Source: Ancistrus triradiatus (lineage: Eukaryota; Chordata; Actinopteri; Siluriformes; Loricariidae). From it: 64,000 nucleotides of DNA. The notes below the pieces were generated by a model. That model was given only the letters and a program-made list of their open reading frames with translations, made no database searches and was not told the DNA's origin. The first letter of the stretch is position 1. Each line of letters starts with the position of its first letter. Where the stretch lies: positions 124,001-188,000 of the forward strand of contig JAJAGP010000755.1 of the NCBI GenBank assembly GCA_025084515.1, in the 5' to 3' direction. The position numbers and the translations under genes are program-made. This document shows, piece after piece, positions 57,109-64,000 of the stretch.

Positions 57109-60100
57109 GTGTGGTCATTGTAACATTGCTAAAAATAACAAATCTAATGGTGGCCTAAGACTTTTGCACAGTGCTGTATTACTTGTTAACAGTCAGTCCT
57201 TGTTGTCCCCTGTTAATAAAAAGAAGTACAGATATTGATGCATTTGTTTATTTCCTGTATTTGCCAAAATAACACTTTTACTAAAGACAGGAATCTCAGT
57301 ATGAACTCAACCATTTCTCCTTCACTTTTGGGCCAATTTATTCACTTTAATATCTGTACATCTAACAAATCTAAGTTATAAATTCACATTTTATTCATAT
57401 AATATCCTTGATCAAATAAATCTCCTCTCTCTAGTCGCCTGTTTTTTTAGTACGCAAAATGATTTCTGTTTAAGAAAAACATTCAAGAATAAAAGGTAAA
57501 CCTGGACGGCCTTAAGTCATGATTGATTTTGTAAGGTTTTTTGTTGCTGTGCTGGATAAAACCCTGTTTATTCTTATAGTAAAACATGGAGTGTTGAAAG
57601 AGAATAAATGAAAAAGATCTCCCAAGATCTCTCTTGCCTCTTTTAAAATCTGAATTCTTGTTTTTTTGTCTAATGTCATTTCTCCATCTGCGGAAAGTTG
57701 TGGAACCAAAGTGAGAATTGCGAGTAAGTCTCCCAAGACAATAGATCTATAAAATTATCCTCTGGGAAGAACATGCCAAACCGCGCACATTCAGTAACCA
57801 AATAAAGTCAGACCACGAGTTCCTGCGACTGATTCAAATACTGAGATGAAACAGTCTGAGACCTAAATCATTCGAGGCTTCTCTTGTTCGTGATGTCCCA
57901 CAGACCTGAACGGGTCTGGACTTGTCGTTCGAGGGCCGCATGCCATCTCGTACCGCCGGGAGAAATCTGAAGGTCTACACACTGGCTCACACGGACGCAG
58001 TTTCATTTTCGGGGGACAAAAAATCCAATCTGCCGCATGCCATCGCGGGTCAATCTCATTTAAGGAACATCGGGCGTCTCCTTCAGCGCCGCCTCCATCT
58101 GCAACGTCCTCACGCTCCGTCCCAATGTCTTCTACACCTCAGGATCGGGTCCTGTCCCTCTGCTCACCTCTGTGTTTAAATATTCGGATAATGAGCCTCA
58201 GGTTTGGATATCACAGCCCTTACCTCAGACCAAGTGCCATGTGTAGGTCAAGTGTAGAGCAAAAGAAGGCGGGTAGGCAGCAGGCATGACCCTTAAAGAT
58301 GATCCACTAGTGTTTTATAAGGACTTGGAGTGTTCTGACTCGCTACTGGTTCATTAAGTGGTCAAGACCTTCATTATTATCAGTTTTTGACCCCAGGCAG
58401 GGTCATGGAGGCACCCGTTCACAGAACATGGGTATAAACGTGCCCTGCCCATCATAGCACTGGCATGACCTCCTGTTGCGTCTCCAGGGTACAGTTTCCA
58501 GCTCCGGCACCTTCCCCTGCAGACCTAGCCAGCCGTGTCAGTGTGTGCCACCTGACCTGACCAGAAGGCACCACCGGGATTCGAATACAGTATAAATCCT
58601 GGTAAGGGCAGCTTCTGAGAGCCCGGGTTCGAATCCTGCATGGGGAGTGCAACGTGAAGGTCGGGTGGTGCATTTACGAAGCCCTCTCCTGGAAATCTTA
58701 CCAGTATAAATACAGAAAAAACAGTGTGTGAGCCTGAGAGTCCCATTTGCTCCTGGGGAAGGTGGTTGGGGTCCTGGGCCTATGGTTGTCATGTCACCAG
58801 ACCAGGGGTGCCCCCACTTTACAGCTGCGTTCTACCCAGCTTGTGACTGAGGAAATTCATACTGGTGTGAAAATATTTACAGGAGAAGGTGAGAGTAACA
58901 GAAACAGAAGGTGTGTAGCTATTTTTGGCTCAGGAACGTGACGGATCGCTCCAAACTCTCCACTAATGAGCTCCATTTGACTAAAAGCCAGCGTTAATGG
59001 TTCGGTATTTTGTTGCAGGAAGCTGGAGCGCTCGTACCGACGGCTCGTTTCGCTCACTTACAGCTGAACCTGAAGCGAATGGCTGCTCCGTTTGCTGCTT
59101 TTTCGGTTTGTCCTGTCATTTTGCCCCCGATCTCGTGTAATTAGTTTGATGGATTTGATCGCGAGCTTCATTTTCCTGCTGCTACATACATGCCACCCCA
59201 TTATACCAAGCTTTTAAAACGATTCAGTCGAATGAGGCTTTCTTTTATGCCGAACGCCAAATGTAGACACGGCTTACAAAACTGGAATGTTTAGAACCAT
59301 TCGAATGTCACAGCACAATTCGAGATTCGTTGAACGTCTTTCCAATCTTCTGCTGTCCAATAGTAGTTTCGGTCGCCTGTTCTGATCTGACAGGAGTGGC
59401 ACCTGGTTTGCGCTTGTGCTGTTGTAGCCCGTCTGCTTCAAGGTTGGACCTGTTGAGGCTGAACATAGAAGCATAGAAGAAACATAAATGCCACCGACGC
59501 CAATCGCCAAATCTACATCTGTTCCTGGTCGTGGAAGCGAAGCCACGCTGGCGTCTCCGCGGATTCGGTATCAGCGAATGATTTATTCCTCGAGCCTCTC
59601 GTGCAGCCACGTTTAAAACGTTAAACAATCTCCTCTGATCTGCAATTTGTCACACGGGCATTTCTCCATGGGCGCACATGGCGGCATCTGTAAATGTCGC
59701 TCGCGTAAGGTTTATCTTAGTCTTCTTAACGGCGGCGGGGGCTTAAAGTACATCGGAAGCACGTCGTGGCTCCTCTTACGCACTCAAACGGAGGCTTTAT
59801 AATAAACCGTCGAGGGAATAAAAAAATGCGATAAGGTGATTTCGAGTCAATTTCACCGGGAAGCGTTTCGGCGGGAGGAGGGGGAAAAGGATGAGCCTGG
59901 CAGCTCCGGGCTCCTTGGAAACGAAACGAGGTAGATTCCGCACGCTGCCTCAATAAAGATCATCATTTCCCATCAGCGCCGATGGCCGCCTCCGGCTGGT
60001 GGAGGAGAAAGAGCGGCGATAGTGGTTTTAGAGAGGAGAAGTCATTCGGTTATCTGAATTTCTCCATTTACTCAGCGTAACATTATCAGCCGCTGCTGGC

Positions 60101-60359
60101 TTACAGTATCTGATATTCTCTCGCTCCAGGCTCCATAAACGACTTCTCCAAAGGTCAGCTTCTAAACCGGTGAGGTGTGGGCCGTTCAGGGGCAACAGTG
60201 AAGGATGGAGACTCGCTCACATGAACCGTGTGCCAATCCGAACGTTTCAGGGGAGCAGAAAACGTGGCATTTGGCACCAGGATAAACCTGGAAAGATCAG
60301 AGTCTCCAGGAGCTTTACTGGTACTTCACTCACAGATGGCAACACAATATACTGTTAGA
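57109..60359. other. No gene recognised
   Basis: 58560-58660 has two tRNA-like B boxes (GGGATTCGAATAC, GGGTTCGAATCC) of a SINE remnant. 59640-60140 is CpG-rich and repeat-poor. A 74-codon minus-strand frame at 57512-57736 is mentioned under findings. Confidence 0.45.
59385..59480 (-). mobile_element. Short fragment of the same transposon family
   Basis: GACAGGAGTGGCACCTGGTT and GCTGTTGTAGCCCGTCTGCT parallel 7770-7820. Confidence 0.6.
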
Positions 60360-61178
60360 TCCGTCACCTCATAGAGAGATACAGGTTTGAGTCCCAGCAA
60401 GACTGTGTGGAGTTTACATGTTCTCCCCGTTTCTATGCGAGGTTCCTCCCACATTCCAAAGACCTGTTCAATCCACTGGCGTCTTTCCAGCGTGAGTGAA
60501 TGTTGTGTGTTCGTATGTGTGTGTGGCATCTTTTCCAAGATTGGTGCCTGCCTTGTACCCTGTGCTGCTGGTTAGACTCTGCCCCCAACAACCCTAAATT
60601 GGACAAAGTGTGTATGGAACCCGAATGCCAAAAACATGCGTTTTTAAGTCCACTGTCGTCTTAAGAGTGATTGATTGTGTGCATGTGTGTTTGTGTGCCC
60701 TGTGATGGATTGCCGTCCTTCTAGTAATGGTGCCCACCTTGTACCATGTGCTGCCGTTTAGTCTCCACTCCCGAGAACCCTGAGTTACATCGGTATGTAT
60801 GGAAGCACTGTGCTAAAGACGTGTTAAATCCGCTGGCATCTTTTAAGTGTTCCAATGTGAATTGATGTTTGTTTGTGTGTTTGCGTGCCCAGTGATGGGC
60901 TGGCGTCCTTCTAGTAATGGTGTCCACCTTGTACCGTGTGTTGCCGGTTAGACTCTGCCCCCACAACACTAAATTGAACTAAGTGTGTATGGAATCCACG
61001 TGCCAAAGACGTTAAATGTGCGTTAAATCCGTTGGTGTTTTTAAAGCGTTCCAATATGAGTGTGCCCAGTGATGGGCTGGCATCCTGCTTACTAATGGCA
61101 CCCACCTTGTACCATGTGTTAACGGTTAAAACCGAGCCCTCACAACCCTGAATTGGGTTAAGTGAGTGTGGAAAGTGA
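60360..61178. repeat. Fish dispersed repeat with 180-190 bp tandem units
   Basis: The start (TGTGTGGAGTTTACATGTTC, TCCCACATTCCAAAGACCTG) is the reverse form of the 25.1 kb repeat. From 60540 a unit with TAGTAATGGTGCCCACCTTG and ATGTGCTGCCGTTTAGTCTC recurs near 60543, 60722, 60912 and 61090, i.e. tandem copies of about 180-190 bp. Confidence 0.85.
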
Positions 61179-61967
61179 GTCAAGTCAAGTCAGATTTATT
61201 TATATAGCGCTTTTTACAATGGAGCATTGTCTCAAAGCAACTTTACAGGTTTAGATTATCTCCTAATAACTACGTCCAATCCCAAATTGAGCAAGCCTAG
61301 GGCGACAGTGGCAAGGAAAAACTCCCTAGTTCTAGGAAGAAAACCTTGGAGGACCAAGACTCAAAAAGGGGACCCAACCTCCTTGGGCGGCGTAGATGTT
61401 AAATCTAAGAGCGAAACTACAGTCATGGAGTCAAAGTTCGAATAGAATGTGAAGTATGCACATCGACATTAAGTGGCCGGGGTATGATGATAAATCTAGA
61501 GCGAAACTAAAGTCATGGAGTCATGGTCGAATAAAATGTGAATTATGCACAGTGGAGCTCCATCAGATGAACGTCATGTGTGAGGCCGGAACTGCCGGAA
61601 CACAGCTCGGAGAGAAAACAGAAAATGTAATTAGTTATTGATTAAGAGCACAGTGTTTATTAACAATCACTGATGCCATGTCAATCACTGATGCCAAGTG
61701 TAGCATGAGACCCCGGCAGCATTAGCTATAGCAGCATAGCTAGAAAGCTAGAAAGAGGAGAACTGGTAGGAAACACAGCCAAGAGGGATCACATGAGACA
61801 TTGGCAACCCCACGAGCGGCAGAAGACAGCAACCCAACGTCTCTGATCACCATAAGACTCTTTGACTATGAACCCCCAGCTCTGCCCTTATTCTAAGGCA
61901 AGGATGCATGAGTCAAGATCACGAGGACCGAAGCCTAGTTCAGCCAGACCGCCCACTCGACACTCCC
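61179..61967 (-). mobile_element. Same LINE family, 5'-truncated 790 bp copy
   Basis: Nearly identical to 39241-39950, with the same TCAAGTCAAGTCAG tail, and it stops abruptly at CACTCCC. GTGAGT just before the tail and TGAGTGAGT just after the break suggest a short target duplication. The abrupt 5' truncation is what target-primed reverse transcription produces. Small insertions (a second 'AAATCTAGAGCGAAACTA' block near 61490) distinguish the copies. Confidence 0.85.
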
Positions 61968-64000
61968 TGAGTGAGTGAGTAAGTAAGTAAGCTTTAGTGG
62001 CTGTCGGTCTGAGTTTGAATGCTGGGTATCGTTTGCCATGTGGAGGTCGGGTGGCACCCTGACTGGGCTCTACCTCTGCTTGGACCCAGTGAAACCAGGT
62101 TTAGGCCTCCCCAAGATCCTAATCAAGATGAATCGGGGGTAAAACTTGATGCTTTGCTTTTATAAACAACTCATCCTACTTAAAGACACAAAAATGCCCG
62201 GAATGTATCTACACCAGTCCTTGAGGTTGCAATGCCACGCCTGGGGTTCAATCCTAGATCTGAAGGAGGCACTCTGAAGGAGTACTTTGAGTACAACTCG
62301 TAAAGCGTCTGACCTTCTGTCCTTTCGAACTTAAGAAGGAGCCTTGCTGTTCCGCTTCGCAGCTCTCCAATCTGTCTGAAAATGGTCCGTGGTGTCCGAA
62401 CACAAAGCGGAGGAAGATGAGCTTTCTGTAATAAAGTGATAGCGATTCCTCTCACCCTGGTGCAATTACGATCTGTTTCAAGCACACGCCTCCGAGTCCT
62501 GCAGCCTTTTCGGGTTGGGGATCAATATATCTGATTGTCTATTATTTAAATCGACCGGACTCGGTGTTGAATGAGTAACTAAAACTTCCCGACGCCGGCG
62601 TTTTATCGAGCTGTTTCTACCCCGTGCAGACGGCAAATGAGCCAAAAACCCGCCGGTCACCTGGTTCCCCTTCTTCTTCTTGAGCGCGTTCGGGGGCTAA
62701 ATTGGGGTTGTGCGATGCAGTGGTCTCATTAAACACTCTGCAGGGCTCACGCAGGAACCTCAGCAGGATTTCAGATCGGGAGGAACCGCAGCGATTTAGC
62801 GGTTCAGTCTCAGCACGCGATAACCGTGGCGTTTGTGGTTCGTAATTGCGCAGAGCTCACGCTGCGACGGAAATGAAATAACTCTCCAACGGATGCGGCG
62901 GGAAAGAATAAAGAATAAAAAACAAACGGTCACTGATGATGCATTGCATTAAGGTAATGGGTATTATATAAAAAAAGGGATAGTTCTGAGTCTGAGTCAT
63001 GACGTACACACTCCTGTGGATCCTCACAAATGCATCCTGTGTTAATGCAGCCAGACGGAAGCGTTACAGCGGGTGTTTGGCAGAGGTGGAAGAACACAAG
63101 TTCTTTTCTTAAGTAAAAGCACTGCTAATCTTCTAAAAACATACCCGGGTAAAAGCTGAGGTGTTTATATTTTACTCACAGGAGTACAAAGGTACATGCT
63201 ACTAATGTACTTAAAGTAAAAAGTATGAAGTTAAAGAAATAAGCAAGAAAAAAATGTCGTCAAGTAATGAATGAAGTACTTCGTTACTGAACGCCTCCCA
63301 TGTTTAGAGCTGGGTTTTGATTCACAGGATGGACAGAAGTAAGGAGAAACAATGAGACGACACTGAAATTAAGAAATGAGAAACGTAATGTGGGTGTTCA
63401 CTGAAAAAAACGTATTGAAAGAGGATCCGTAAAACGTTGAAGAACAAAAAAGTGAATCCTGGTTTCCGTGGCTCGTTGGCTTTCGGGGACAGGTAGGACG
63501 TACGCTGCGTTGAGGAAGAATTATTTATTGCGAAAAGAGTTCAGTTTTATAAAAAAAATGTATGGCGCACTCCACATAAGAATTAAATTGCAGTTAGGTT
63601 GTTTTGATTAAATAAAAATAACTAAAAACAATACAAGTAACTTACTAAATTAATTTAATCTCTTCTTGAAGTAGACAACATCCCAGACTCTTCAGTTCAG
63701 TGAAGTTATCCATGGATGAAGATGATTGAGTCAAAGTTACTCAGAAAGTCCTGTCTGAAAGCAGCATTGAATCATTTGAATCACGTCAACAGAACCATTT
63801 AACCATTTCAGAAAATGTTACTCTGCATGGTTAGATGGTTAGAACTTTATTGAAAACAACCCAGGGCTTATTTTATAATACAGTATTGAATATCTCATGT
63901 AAGTGTAAAACAAAGCGATTATTGCATGACCGTGGCTTTTCCTCACTACATTTCCCGCCACGTCACTCCCTACATCACGCACCGCCGCCTTCCTCGTTCA
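61968..64000. other. No gene recognised
   Basis: 62300-62900 is repeat-poor and CpG-containing; 63083-63300 carries a DNA-element end listed separately. Nothing else identified. Confidence 0.45.
63083..63300. repeat. End region of the CAGAGGTG-type element
   Basis: GGCAGAGGTGGAAGAACACA then TTAAGTAAAAGCACTGC and GTACTTAAAGTAAAAAGTAT show the same terminal and subterminal style as the 13.7 kb unit. Confidence 0.6.

Larger units (their letters stand above)
48804..64000 (+). other. nkain2: Part of the intron downstream of NKAIN2 exon 3
   Basis: No further NKAIN coding sequence was recognised to the end of the window, so this is read as the start of the next long intron. It holds the Penelope-like element, minisatellite blocks and a truncated LINE, described separately. 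48804-50860 is mostly AT-rich with no recognised gene; it has a C12/A9 homopolymer junction near 49672-49697 and two diverged copies of a short motif around TATGGAAGGCCA (near 49490 and 50433). Confidence 0.75.

Noticed and set aside
58560..58660. tRNA gene from B-box motifs
   Set aside because: No paired acceptor, D and anticodon arms could be placed; SINE remnant is more likely.

Overview
This is vertebrate nuclear DNA, almost certainly from a teleost fish. The repeat content points to this: fish-type L2/CR1-group LINE tails, Tc1/mariner remnants, a tRNA-derived SINE ending in the AAATGTAAATG style common in otophysan fish, and a Penelope-like element. Catfish or another otophysan is a guess. 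Nothing suggests a prokaryote, plasmid or virus, and long tracts of AT, GAAA and TG microsatellite separate the few informative segments.

Only one protein-coding gene is supported. Two short exons on the + strand, 44623-44760 and 48723-48803, encode consecutive parts of a NKAIN (Na+/K+-ATPase-interacting) membrane protein. They join in phase 0, and the joined peptide fits NKAIN2 best. The first 44.6 kb is therefore read as part of a very long upstream intron, 44761-48722 as the intron between the exons, and 48804-64000 as part of the next long intron. The first exon and the downstream exons were not found in the window.

The rest is intronic repeat DNA. 1-8.9 kb: L2-type LINE tails, a GGTTGCTATGGTG minisatellite broken by three retroelement insertions including a solo LTR with a perfect target duplication, a TA/TG microsatellite bounded by inverted CCCTAACCC/GGGTTAGGG, and a truncated Penelope-like element. 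8.9-11.1 kb: a diverged, C-poor, G-rich tandem array. 13.7-17.4 kb: AT-rich DNA-transposon-like units and a SINE. 17.9-23 kb: Tc1/mariner remnants. 24.4-31 kb: AAT-type arrays and an 'ATTTTGAGAATAAA' minisatellite. 32-37 kb: LINE tails, AT-rich arrays and a second solo LTR. 38-44 kb: a tandem duplication of a unique segment plus GAAA array, with a 2.7 kb LINE inserted in one array. 45-57 kb: four blocks of a ~30 bp minisatellite (CCAATACTTTTGGCCAC-type) in opposite orientations, a Tc1-type MITE that may be its source, and the longest Penelope-like copy (reverse transcriptase plus GIY-YIG endonuclease, with frameshifts). 60-62 kb: a ~180-190 bp tandem repeat followed by a young truncated copy of the same LINE.

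I found no convincing new biological system. The observations most worth checking are the NKAIN2 exon pair and a possible extra exon after it, the Penelope-like element, the two solo LTRs with target duplications, the multi-block inverted minisatellite, and the tandem duplication with nested LINE.
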